Shown here: piece by piece, positions 40,311 through 47,481 of the stretch
How positions within the stretch are numbered: the first letter of the stretch is position 1
How the letters are laid out: every line of letters starts with the position of its first letter
Source of the DNA: a virus
Length of the DNA: 64,000 bases
Reading direction: 5' to 3' (one strand)
IMG/VR virus record: IMGVR_UViG_3300034200_001443
Span: 62,001-126,000 of that record
Notes under the pieces: generated by a model
What the model saw: the letters and a program-made list of their open reading frames with translations, nothing else
Databases searched by the model: none
What the model was told of the DNA's origin: nothing
Made by a program: the position numbers and the translations under genes

Positions 40311-40873
40311 TGGTTCACCTAACTAGAATTTACACAAAGACAGGCGACGATGGCACCACTTCTCTTGGAGACATGAGTAGAACTTCTAAAAATGACCCAA
40401 GACTTGAAGCCTTTGCAACCGTTGATGAAGCTAATTCCTACCTAGGTGTAGTGCTTTTACATGTAACTAATCCTGTTATAAAAGATTTACTAACAACAAT
40501 TCAAAACAACATGTTTGATGTGGGAGCAGATCTTTGTACTCCAGTTGTCGACAATCCAAAAATAAAGCCACTCAGAGTTACACAGGAACAAATAGATTAC
40601 TTAGAGCAACAGATTGATACCTACAATTCAGAGTTAGAGCCTCTTAACTCATTTGTACTGCCATCTGGCTCTTCAGCTTCTTCGCATCTCCATGTGGCAA
40701 GGACAATAGTTCGTCGTGCAGAAAGAAGGACTTGGCATGCTATTCATAGTTTTGGAGAAGGTGTAAATCTTCTGACAGCAAAGTATTTAAATAGACTTTC
40801 AGATCTATTATTTGTTTTAGCTCGATATGAAAATAAAGAAAGCGGCGATCAGCTGTGGGTGCCTGGAAACTAA
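40310..40873 (+). CDS. Cob(I)alamin adenosyltransferase, PduO-type
   Basis: 187 aa from ATG 40310. The ATP-binding YTKTGDDGTTSL at the N-terminus, FVLPSGSSASSHLHVARTIV and VRRAERRTW in the middle, and LNRLSDLLFVLARYEN near the end are the PduO/MMAB signatures. It transfers the adenosyl group of ATP to cob(I)alamin, making the cofactor of the RNR encoded three genes upstream. Full length compared with the family (about 180-200 aa). Confidence 0.92.
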   Translation: MVHLTRIYTKTGDDGTTSLGDMSRTSKNDPRLEAFATVDEANSYLGVVLLHVTNPVIKDLLTTIQNNMFDVGADLCTPVVDNPKIKPLRVTQEQIDYLEQQIDTYNSELEPLNSFVLPSGSSASSHLHVARTIVRRAERRTWHAIHSFGEGVNLLTAKYLNRLSDLLFVLARYENKESGDQLWVPGN

Positions 40874-40877
40874 ATCT

Positions 40878-40935
40878 ATTGTATTAAATAGTGTCGGCGA
40901 GGCTTGTTTAATAATCTATACTTACGACACTAAAC
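40878..40935 (+). promoter_or_regulatory. whiB promoter flanked by an inverted repeat
   Basis: TAGTGTCG (40889-40896) and CGACACTA (about 40925-40932) are perfect 8-bp inverted arms; a -10-like TATACT lies between them near 40917. This looks like an operator pair around the whiB promoter. Confidence 0.5.
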
Positions 40936-40964
40936 TTATAACATTAAATTCATAAGGGAGAATC

Positions 40965-41267
40965 GTGCCATCAGTTAGCACTTACCTAAAACCTATTCAT
41001 TCCAATTGGGAGTGGCAGGAAGAAGGAGTATGTAGAAGTTTTGAGACTAATACTTTCTTTCTAGAGAATAGTCTTAGAGGAAAGAAAAAATCTCAAAAAG
41101 AAAAAATAGCCGTTTCTATATGCAATACTTGTCCCGTGAAGATGCAGTGCCTAGAGCACGCTCTCAACACTCCAGAAATTTATGGCGTCTGGGGAGGTAT
41201 GACTGAAGAACAGCGCCATCAGATTTTAAGAAAGAGAGGGATTAAGTTTGAGTACATACGAGTATAG
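40965..41267 (+). CDS. whiB: WhiB-family iron-sulfur regulator
   Basis: 100 aa, GTG start after AAGGGAGAATC. Four cysteines of the [4Fe-4S] site (C in EEGVCRSF, CNTC-PVKMQC) and the G-rich turn YGVWGGMTEEQR define WhiB. WhiB proteins are confined to actinobacteria and their phages, so this gene is strong evidence for the host. Phage WhiB can redirect host sigma-factor activity or block septation (WhiBTM4 precedent). Confidence 0.92.
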   Translation: MPSVSTYLKPIHSNWEWQEEGVCRSFETNTFFLENSLRGKKKSQKEKIAVSICNTCPVKMQCLEHALNTPEIYGVWGGMTEEQRHQILRKRGIKFEYIRV

Positions 41268-41421
41268 ATGCGCTACCTGTAATAAATTAATGGATCTTGA
41301 TTTCCCCTTTGGTCAAGCACCTCAAACTGCCCCATGTCCTACTTGTGGCAGCGAGGCTAAGAAATTTTTCGGCAAAACATCTGTCATCTTTCGTGGTGGA
41401 GGTTGGGCTGGAAAGCGCTAG
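41248..41421 (+). CDS. FmdB-type zinc-ribbon protein
   Basis: 57 aa from TTG 41248, inside the end of whiB in another frame. MSTYEYRCATCNKLMDLDFP and CPTCGSEAKKFF match the FmdB regulatory zinc ribbon (two CxxC pairs). Ends VIFRGGGWAGKR, the usual FmdB tail with a GxGW word. Role unknown; common in actinobacterial phages. Confidence 0.7.
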   Translation: MSTYEYRCATCNKLMDLDFPFGQAPQTAPCPTCGSEAKKFFGKTSVIFRGGGWAGKR

Positions 41422-41455
41422 GATAATCTAGTTCATTCTCGAGAAAAGGACATAT

Positions 41456-41797
41456 ATGGACATTCAGTTAGTAATACTTGTTGTCGGAGCTATTGGTGTA
41501 GTAATTGCTTACTACGCTATTAAGGAAGATAAACAAGATAAAGAAATTAAACGTCTTGTTGATCGCGCAATTGATCGTGACAACGACGGCTGGGTTTTAG
41601 AAGGAACTCCTTTAGCTACTTACAGAGGTTCTAAGAAAAAGGCAGTTGTAAAGAAAAAGACAGTTGCCAAAAAGAAACCAGTCAAAAAGGCAGTGGCAAA
41701 AAAGAAAGCTAGCCCTGCCAAAAAGTCTGTAAAGAAAAAGGCAGCAGCGCCAAAGAAGAAGAAGAAGAAAGCAGTGGCTAAAAAGAAGTCACGCTAA
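41456..41797 (+). CDS. Membrane-anchored lysine-rich histone H1-like protein
   Basis: 113 aa. One N-terminal membrane helix (IQLVILVVGAIGVVIAYYAI), an acidic/basic linker with DRDNDGWV, then 60 residues of KKxAVAKKK-type repeats rich in Lys, Ala, Val and Pro, as in histone H1 tails. The combination would tether DNA (or another polyanion) to the membrane. No homologue named. GGACATAT precedes the ATG. Confidence 0.7.
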   Translation: MDIQLVILVVGAIGVVIAYYAIKEDKQDKEIKRLVDRAIDRDNDGWVLEGTPLATYRGSKKKAVVKKKTVAKKKPVKKAVAKKKASPAKKSVKKKAAAPKKKKKKAVAKKKSR

Positions 41798-41805
41798 AGT
41801 CTACA

Positions 41806-41846
41806 AAATAGGGGGGTCTGGAAATAAAGACCCCTCTATTTTTGTT
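41806..41846. terminator. Bidirectional-looking terminator
   Basis: AAAATAGGGGGGTCT and AGACCCCTCTATTTT form an A-to-T-flanked hairpin that could stop transcripts from either side, placed between the Lys-rich gene and hsp20. Confidence 0.75.
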
Positions 41847-41847
41847 T

Positions 41848-41925
41848 TATACTATTACAGTGACTGCCACAAGGGGTCACATAAACCGTTACCGCCTAAG
41901 GGGGTAGCAGAAAGCGAGACAGTCA
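41848..41925 (+). promoter_or_regulatory. hsp20 promoter and leader with start-codon pairing
   Basis: -10 TATACT (41848-41853) places the transcript start near 41860. The 5' end TGACTG (41861-41866) is complementary to CAGTCA (41920-41925), which includes the A of the start ATG. An alternative hairpin uses GTGAC/GTCAC (41860-41880). Such pairing near the start is typical of heat-sensing leaders of small heat-shock genes. Confidence 0.5.
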
Positions 41926-42380
41926 TGTCTAGATTAGTACCATCAAATCAAACATATACACCAATAACAACAACTTGGTCCCTACCTCAAATAGATAGTT
42001 GGACAGTTGGTTTTGATAGACATTGGAAGTTATTGGAAGATCTTCATAGTTCCACAACAAAGAACACTTATCCTCCATACAACATCCTCAAAATGAGCGA
42101 TGAAAGTTATGGTGTAGAGCTTGCTTTGGCTGGCTTTAATAAAGACGAGATCGAGATTGTTCATCATAACGGAATTCTAAAAATCTCTGGAAAGAAAGAT
42201 GTAGAGATTCTAGGCAGCTTTGTTCATAAAGGTATAGCTACTAGAGACTTCGAGCATCAATTTGCGCTTGCAGATTATGTAGAAGTTAAGTCAGCAACCT
42301 TTGAAAATGGCATTCTAAGCATTTATCTCAAGCAAGAACTTCCAGAAGAAAAGCGCCCAAAGGCAATTCAAATTCAGTAA
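41925..42380 (+). CDS. Small heat-shock protein, Hsp20 family
   Basis: 151 aa. The alpha-crystallin domain covers about 45-145: YPPYNILKMSDESYGVELAL, AGFNKDEIEI, KGIATRDFEHQFALAD and the conserved ENGILSIYLKQELPEE, with KAIQIQ as the IxI-like C-terminal motif. Such chaperones keep aggregating proteins soluble; phage versions are known in cyanophages and may help virion assembly. Confidence 0.88.
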   Translation: MSRLVPSNQTYTPITTTWSLPQIDSWTVGFDRHWKLLEDLHSSTTKNTYPPYNILKMSDESYGVELALAGFNKDEIEIVHHNGILKISGKKDVEILGSFVHKGIATRDFEHQFALADYVEVKSATFENGILSIYLKQELPEEKRPKAIQIQ

Positions 42381-42443
42381 TATATTCTAAGACCTGAGCA
42401 TGTCTTAAAACTGCTCACCATTTTATTTTGATAGGGTGTCATA

Positions 42444-42845
42444 ATGATTCAAAGACCAGACTGGGATGTTTATTATATGAACATCGCTCTTGCAGTTTCC
42501 TTGCGTGGCGACTGTGTGCGAGCGCAACACGGAACAGTCATTGTTAAAAACAATAAGATTATTTCAACTGGATACAACGGAACTCCTGCAGGTGATGAGC
42601 GTTCTTGTGGTGCAACAGGGGAATGTCCTAGAGCTTTAGATCCAAACTCAGAACATTCAAAAGGAGATTACGATCTTTGCTGGGCAACTCACTCAGAAGC
42701 AAATGCAATAGTTCGTGCATCTTGGGAAGAGTTAAAAGGTTCAACACTTTATGTAACTGGCACACCTTGTCCCGGTTGCTCGAAGTTAATAGCATCTGCT
42801 GGAATCGAAAGACTAGTTACCTATGATAGGGACTCAGACATATGA
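42444..42845 (+). CDS. Deoxycytidylate (dCMP) deaminase
   Basis: 133 aa. Zinc motif THSEANAI (His, catalytic Glu) and TPCPGCSKLI (two Cys); the GTPAGDERSCG segment and added Cys-containing region after GATGEC fit dCMP deaminases and not cytidine deaminases. Makes dUMP for the ThyX encoded at 57290. Confidence 0.88.
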   Translation: MIQRPDWDVYYMNIALAVSLRGDCVRAQHGTVIVKNNKIISTGYNGTPAGDERSCGATGECPRALDPNSEHSKGDYDLCWATHSEANAIVRASWEELKGSTLYVTGTPCPGCSKLIASAGIERLVTYDRDSDI

Positions 42846-43630
42846 TAGTTGAAACTTATAAAGACATCTCCCCAGAGATTGTCAGCGCAATGAAACCTTT
42901 AATTAAAAAGTCTGACCACTACCATCAGGGCCACGCTCGTCGCATGGCAAGAACTCTCCAAGTAATTCTTGACCAAAAACCTCAAGGTAATTTTTTAGAA
43001 GTAGGAACAACAACACTTATCCCCCTTGTTCTCAGCAAACTTGCACCAGAGCTAGATTTAACCGTTACTGATTTTAATCTAGATAAACCTAAACTTGGCG
43101 AAGATACTTTTACACTTCAAGATGAATCCATCAACCTTAAAGTTGGTCGTGTAAACATTGAAGATGAACCTCTTCCCTTCGACGATAATTCCTTCGACTT
43201 CATACTCCTCTCGGAAGTTATCGAGCACATGGAGGTCGACCCCATGTACATGCTTTTAGAGATCAATAGAGTTCTTAAAGTCGGAGGAACCCTTTTAGTT
43301 ACAACACCCAACTGCGCCAGCACTTGGGCAATTCACAAAATTATTAATGGTATAGAGCCATACTTCTATATGCAGTATCGTCACGATAGATCACGATACA
43401 GGCATAACTATGAATACAGCATTCACTCTCTTACAGCCGTTCTTAAAGCTGCAGGGTTTGACGGTCACACTTGGACTGAAGATTCATTTGAAGAACCACA
43501 TACAGCCATTGGACCTCGTCTCGAGCAGATAGGAATTAAACTTCAACATACTGGAGATAATATTTTTGCTCTTACAAAGAAAGTAAGTGGAGTTGTTGAT
43601 AGATACCCAAAGGTGATTTATGCTGATTGA
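42842..43630 (+). CDS. SAM-dependent methyltransferase
   Basis: 262 aa. Class I fold: NFLEVGTTTLIPLV (motif I, with GTTT in place of the usual G-x-G-x-G), FDFILLSEVIEHME (motif IV region) and LKVGGTLLVTTPN. It resembles methyltransferases acting on small molecules or sugars. Its acceptor is unknown; the next gene is sugar-related. Start overlaps the deaminase stop. Confidence 0.8.
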   Translation: MIVETYKDISPEIVSAMKPLIKKSDHYHQGHARRMARTLQVILDQKPQGNFLEVGTTTLIPLVLSKLAPELDLTVTDFNLDKPKLGEDTFTLQDESINLKVGRVNIEDEPLPFDDNSFDFILLSEVIEHMEVDPMYMLLEINRVLKVGGTLLVTTPNCASTWAIHKIINGIEPYFYMQYRHDRSRYRHNYEYSIHSLTAVLKAAGFDGHTWTEDSFEEPHTAIGPRLEQIGIKLQHTGDNIFALTKKVSGVVDRYPKVIYAD

Positions 43631-44555
43631 AGATGATAAGAGTGCTCCTACTATTCATCAATTAGGTGGAGAGATTAAAAATGTTCGTCGCTTAGCTGAT
43701 CCCAATGTTAAAGAATGGTCTGCTACAAACCTTTCCATTGGCTACCACAAAACAACTGGATACATAGGAATGCTTCGCTCTGGCAACTATATAATCACTC
43801 CTTCAGGCGGATACCAGCTTGTTACTGGTGACATAATTCGTAGCAAGATTTATATCTCAGAGCTTGACCCAAAAACTTATAAACTCACGAATCTACGGAT
43901 GCTTGATGTCGATAACATCTCAAAAGAAGGACCGTTGCGTAGAGGGCTAGAAGACCCAAAACTTTTCTATCGTGACGATGCTTGGCACTTTACCTGTGTC
44001 ACTATGGAGAAGGGTCACACAGAAAAAGCTCGTATGGCTGTATGTCGTCTTAGTGATGACCTTAAATCAATTGTTGCATTTGAAAAATTTACTGGAGTTG
44101 ACGTTAACAAACCAGAAAAAAACTGGATGGTCTCTCCTGACCCTAACGAGTTTTTTGATTGGATCTACGGTCCTACATCTACTATTAAAAACAATAAGAT
44201 GATTACTTACATGAGTGACAATCAACAAATTGCCAGTCTTAGAGGTAGTAGTAATCTTCATCCATTTGAAGATGGGACTTATATAGCAGTTGTTCACAGA
44301 CTCTTTACAAGAATTATTATCAACAACACTCATAGATTCTATGTCCACTACTTTGCAAAATATGATAAAAGAGGAAAGATCATTGCTCTTTCACGAGGCT
44401 TTATCTTTGAAAATCGTGGCACAGAGTTTGCAGCAGGACTAACAACTCAAGGAGATAACTTCCTTATTAGTTATGGAAGTAAAGATGTCTCATCTCATAT
44501 TGCAATACTGCCTCAAGAGTTAGTTCTTAAATCACTACTACCGATTAAGGACTAA
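43620..44555 (+). CDS. GH130/GH43-like five-bladed propeller protein
   Basis: 311 aa. RRGLEDPKLFYRDDAWHF is the ED-P-K motif of five-bladed beta-propeller sugar phosphorylases/hydrolases; LHPFEDGTYIAVVHRLF and a late SYGSKDVSSHIAILP (SYG-D pattern) follow. Members cut or transfer mannosides and related sugars; the catalytic Asp of GH130 would be in GLEDP. Coupled to the methyltransferase (11-nt overlap), suggesting a shared surface-sugar task. Confidence 0.65.
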   Translation: MLIEDDKSAPTIHQLGGEIKNVRRLADPNVKEWSATNLSIGYHKTTGYIGMLRSGNYIITPSGGYQLVTGDIIRSKIYISELDPKTYKLTNLRMLDVDNISKEGPLRRGLEDPKLFYRDDAWHFTCVTMEKGHTEKARMAVCRLSDDLKSIVAFEKFTGVDVNKPEKNWMVSPDPNEFFDWIYGPTSTIKNNKMITYMSDNQQIASLRGSSNLHPFEDGTYIAVVHRLFTRIIINNTHRFYVHYFAKYDKRGKIIALSRGFIFENRGTEFAAGLTTQGDNFLISYGSKDVSSHIAILPQELVLKSLLPIKD

Positions 44556-44564
44556 AATACATAT

Positions 44565-44804
44565 ATGAGCGAAGCAGTCGGAGGTCTGGACCTCGACACA
44601 AAACCAGAGCTGGATCATGGAGACGGAGACCATGACCGCTTTGCTCACTATGTTACAAAAGAAGATGCTATGAAAGCATATGTAGAAGGAGCACAAGTTA
44701 CTGCCCTCTGTGGGAAGAAGTGGATTCCATCTAGAGACCCAGAGAAATTCCCAACTTGTCCAACTTGTAAGGAGCTATATGGACTCTTCTTCGGCGACAA
44801 TTGA
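44565..44804 (+). CDS. DUF3039 protein
   Basis: 79 aa. DRFAHYVTKEDAMKAYVEGA, then ALCGKKWIPSRDPEKFPTCP and CKELYG are the DUF3039 hallmarks, with a zinc-like CxxC. DUF3039 is an actinobacteria-specific family and here supports the host assignment. Function unknown. Confidence 0.88.
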   Translation: MSEAVGGLDLDTKPELDHGDGDHDRFAHYVTKEDAMKAYVEGAQVTALCGKKWIPSRDPEKFPTCPTCKELYGLFFGDN

Positions 44805-44985
44805 ACCAGCTAAAGCAATAGGTCCAACAGACCGCTGCGATAGCTGTAACGCTAAAGCGTTTTACATGGTCAGATTTGAAACAGGTGATCTATTTTTCTG
44901 CCGTCATCACTTTGTAAAGTTTGAAGATGCTCTTATGGAAAAAGCATATGACATCTACGATGATTCAGATTTTATAGACGAGTAG
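44779..44985 (+). CDS. DUF7455-type Cys/His protein
   Basis: 68 aa from ATG 44779 (AAGGAGC upstream), overlapping the DUF3039 gene by 26 nt. DRCDSCNAKAFYMVRFETGD, then FFCRHHFVKFEDAL is a C-x-x-C/C-x-H-H metal site common in actinobacteria and their phages. Function unknown. Confidence 0.75.
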   Translation: MDSSSATIEPAKAIGPTDRCDSCNAKAFYMVRFETGDLFFCRHHFVKFEDALMEKAYDIYDDSDFIDE

Positions 44986-45300
44986 TTATTCTTCTGTAGG
45001 TTCTACAGATGCTACAACTTCTACAGCTTCTACTACTGGCACTGTCTCAATAAAACCTAAACTATCGATAGGTTGTCTTACATCTATTGCATCCACTATT
45101 GGAGGAACAGCAAATTTTCTAAAAGTTACATCTATAACAGTGTCATCTTCTGCAGGTTCTTCTACAATAAAAAACTCACTGTCTTTCCAAATAACTTTTA
45201 CATCTTTAGGGATACAAATAGAGCAAGCTTCGACATGGTTTATAAGAAGATTTAAGCTTTCAGGCTTATGCTTCCATCCACAATCTAATAAACATTCCAT
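44986..45300 (-). CDS. Hypothetical protein with Cys motifs
   Basis: 104 aa. N-terminal MECLLDCGWKHKPESLNLLINHVEACSICIP has four Cys/His that could bind zinc; the C-terminal 50 residues are Val/Glu/Pro-rich. Start overlaps the SpeD-like stop (TAATG), so the two are co-translated. No family recognised. Confidence 0.6.
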   Translation of the reverse strand: MECLLDCGWKHKPESLNLLINHVEACSICIPKDVKVIWKDSEFFIVEEPAEDDTVIDVTFRKFAVPPIVDAIDVRQPIDSLGFIETVPVVEAVEVVASVEPTEE

Positions 45301-45680
45301 TAAATTTCCTCCTCGACTACTATTTTAAACCCTTCGCTACGCTCTAATACCTTGTATCTATAGGAAACAAGCCCAAAAGTGGTAACTAAACTGTCTATAA
45401 CTTTCCTAATTGGAAGGGTTGAACAGGTATAAAGATCAAATTGAATAAATCCTGGATCTGTTTCATCCCATACATGCATAGCAATATGAGATGTCTCAAT
45501 CATTACTACTGCCGTTAATCCACGGTTTCCTTCTTTAGTTACATATGAAGCATAAGGTCCTTGAATAATCTTCATATCAATATCTTCAACAAGCTTACGC
45601 ATCCACTCGATTGTCTCTGCTTCATCTTTAGGAGGCTTAGTGGCAGCTCCATTGAGAAGCAAATGGTTATGTAGGGCCAT
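45300..45680 (-). CDS. SpeD-like (S-adenosylmethionine decarboxylase fold) protein
   Basis: 126 aa, start after GAAGGAGAGAT. TAVVMIETSHIAMHVWDETD aligns with the SpeD processing segment (VVISESHLAIHTWPE); Ser and His of SH are kept, but the residue before Ser is Thr and not Glu. FDLYTCSTLPIRK keeps the catalytic Cys. It may be a pyruvoyl-dependent decarboxylase of SAM or, given reports of neofunctionalised SpeD, of ornithine or arginine. Activity uncertain because of the altered cleavage site. Confidence 0.7.
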   Translation of the reverse strand: MALHNHLLLNGAATKPPKDEAETIEWMRKLVEDIDMKIIQGPYASYVTKEGNRGLTAVVMIETSHIAMHVWDETDPGFIQFDLYTCSTLPIRKVIDSLVTTFGLVSYRYKVLERSEGFKIVVEEEI

Positions 45681-45790
45681 ATCTCTCCTTCGGTTTATCT
45701 CATTCTATAGGATAAGAATGAAAATAATACAGCCAAAACGCCTAGGCAATTTGCCTGGACTTTTGAGGGATCTTGACATACTATTAGGGT

Positions 45791-46864
45791 ATGACAGAAT
45801 ATAAGCCACTCGAGAGGGCAAGGAAGCCTCTAGAGTCAGTAGTTCAAATGGACGATTTGCTGTGGGATGTAATACGTCCATTTGATTATCAAACAGATGG
45901 CACAGAGAAGTTCTACCCTTTTGAAGTCCCAGAAGATTTACCTAAAGATTATTCAATAGGGGTTATTGTCGGAGCTTCAGGTACAGGAAAATCCACTCTT
46001 CTTAAAAAGTTTGGAAAAGCAACTCCCATTGTTTGGGAAACTAAAAAGGCTATTGCATCTCACTTTGATTCCCCAGAAGATGCAGTAGAGCGTCTATCAG
46101 CAGCAGGACTGATGAGTGTTCCTGAATGGGCTAAACCTTTTACAGCTTTATCTAATGGACAACAATTTAGAGCAGGGCTTGCTCGTTCTCTTCACGATGG
46201 AGCAGTCCTTGATGAATTCACATCTGTTGTTGATAGAAATGTTGCTAAGGCAGCTTCTACTGCAATGGCTAGGTATGTAAGACGAAATGGTATTAAGCAA
46301 ATAACAATTGCCACTTGCCACAGAGATGTTCTAGAGTTCCTCGAACCTGATTGGGTAATTGATACTGATCGTGGTGAGTGGACCTCGGGAAGGTATCTTC
46401 AACGACCTCAACTGGTACTCGACATATATCCTTGCTCAAACTCCATTTGGAAGCACTTCGCTAAGCACCACTATCTCTCCGAGTCTCTCAACAAAGCCTC
46501 ACACAACTACTTGGCTATCTGGGAAGGAAAAGTAGTTGGCTTCTCATCCGTTATGTCATATCCGTCAGGCACGGTTAAGGCAGCGTTTAGAGAGCATAGA
46601 CTTGTAGTACACCCTGACTATCAAGGATTTGGTTTTGGACCACGCATTTCAGAAGCAGTGGCTCGACACTACACAGAGAATGGGAAGCGTTTCTTTTCTA
46701 AGACTTCACACCCTAGACTAGGAGAATACAGAGACAACTCTCCGAAGTGGAAACCTACTTCGAAGAACCATATGAGGAGGACAGATGGGCAAAAAACAAA
46801 AACACGTTGGGAGCTCAACAACGAAAGGTGGAGTTATTCCCACGAATTTATCGGCGATGTCTAA
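45791..46864 (+). CDS. ABC-type ATPase fused to a GNAT acetyltransferase domain (COG2401-like)
   Basis: 357 aa. N-terminal ATPase: Walker A GASGTGKST, signature ALSNGQQFRAGLARSL, Walker B AVLDEFTSVVDR and H-loop ATCHRDV. C-terminal GNAT: RLVVHPDYQGFGFGPRISEA, preceded by HFAKHHYLSESLNKASH. ABC-GNAT fusions are known as COG2401; some relatives are compared to phage Mu Mom, which modifies DNA. There is no membrane domain, so it is not a transporter. Possible DNA or protein modifier. Confidence 0.75.
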   Translation: MTEYKPLERARKPLESVVQMDDLLWDVIRPFDYQTDGTEKFYPFEVPEDLPKDYSIGVIVGASGTGKSTLLKKFGKATPIVWETKKAIASHFDSPEDAVERLSAAGLMSVPEWAKPFTALSNGQQFRAGLARSLHDGAVLDEFTSVVDRNVAKAASTAMARYVRRNGIKQITIATCHRDVLEFLEPDWVIDTDRGEWTSGRYLQRPQLVLDIYPCSNSIWKHFAKHHYLSESLNKASHNYLAIWEGKVVGFSSVMSYPSGTVKAAFREHRLVVHPDYQGFGFGPRISEAVARHYTENGKRFFSKTSHPRLGEYRDNSPKWKPTSKNHMRRTDGQKTKTRWELNNERWSYSHEFIGDV

Positions 46865-47198
46865 ACATGCAATCGTTGAATTAAGTCTTATTAAGGAAGA
46901 GCCAAAGATAATGCTTTGGTATGTATCTGTTCTTGAAGCTTACAATATTATGCAATTAACTGAAGAAGCTTCCGATCATTGCTTAGAGACCCTTACTCGC
47001 TTAATCCGTTATGAAAACCTAGCTCCTCTAACAGATGAACCTATGGAGTGGGTAAAGGTTGGAGATGACATTTGGCAAAGCATTCGTAACTACGATGCTT
47101 ACTCAACTAATGGTGGAAAGACATTTAAACTACACTCTGAGAATAACGATGTAGAACACGCTACTATGAAAATGGAGAAGGAAGATGCTGGGTCCTAA
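46785..47198 (+). CDS. Hypothetical phage protein
   Basis: 137 aa from ATG 46785, preceded by AGGAGGACAG; it overlaps the ABC-GNAT gene by 80 nt. Contains TDEPMEWVKVGDDIWQSIRN, then YDAYSTNGGKTFKLHS, a pattern I recall from other phage hypothetical proteins. A later ATG at 46857 would remove most overlap but lacks such a strong ribosome site. Confidence 0.6.
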   Translation: MGKKQKHVGSSTTKGGVIPTNLSAMSKHAIVELSLIKEEPKIMLWYVSVLEAYNIMQLTEEASDHCLETLTRLIRYENLAPLTDEPMEWVKVGDDIWQSIRNYDAYSTNGGKTFKLHSENNDVEHATMKMEKEDAGS

Positions 47199-47469
47199 AT
47201 TTGCTAAAGTTATGTTAGAACGATACAGAAAGGAAAACCCAGTGGGAATAGCAGATAGTACTTTTAGAGGGGCAGCTACTAGAGCTTTAGAAACCAAATT
47301 TGGTTGGGGACACGAAGCATGGGTAGAAGAACTTGCATTAGAGATAGAAAAGATGCACTTTGACCCAACATGGAGTTCAGAACAAATACTCCGTTATGTG
47401 TCTAATTATGTAAAATCATGTGGCCATCAAAACCCATCTACAGTTAATCACCAAAGAAAAGACCTGTAA
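47185..47469 (+). CDS. Hypothetical protein
   Basis: 94 aa, start after GAGAAGGAAG. Helical with HEAWVEELALEIEKMHFDPT, then RYVSNYVKSCGHQ. Overlaps the preceding gene by 14 nt. No family recognised. Confidence 0.6.
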   Translation: MLGPKFAKVMLERYRKENPVGIADSTFRGAATRALETKFGWGHEAWVEELALEIEKMHFDPTWSSEQILRYVSNYVKSCGHQNPSTVNHQRKDL

Positions 47470-47481
47470 AATTGATTTATT

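Noticed and set aside
45736-45760. AGGCAA-TTTGCCT palindrome in the divergent 45.7 kb region
   Set aside because: A single short palindrome in AT-rich DNA; could be an operator but has no second copy to support it.
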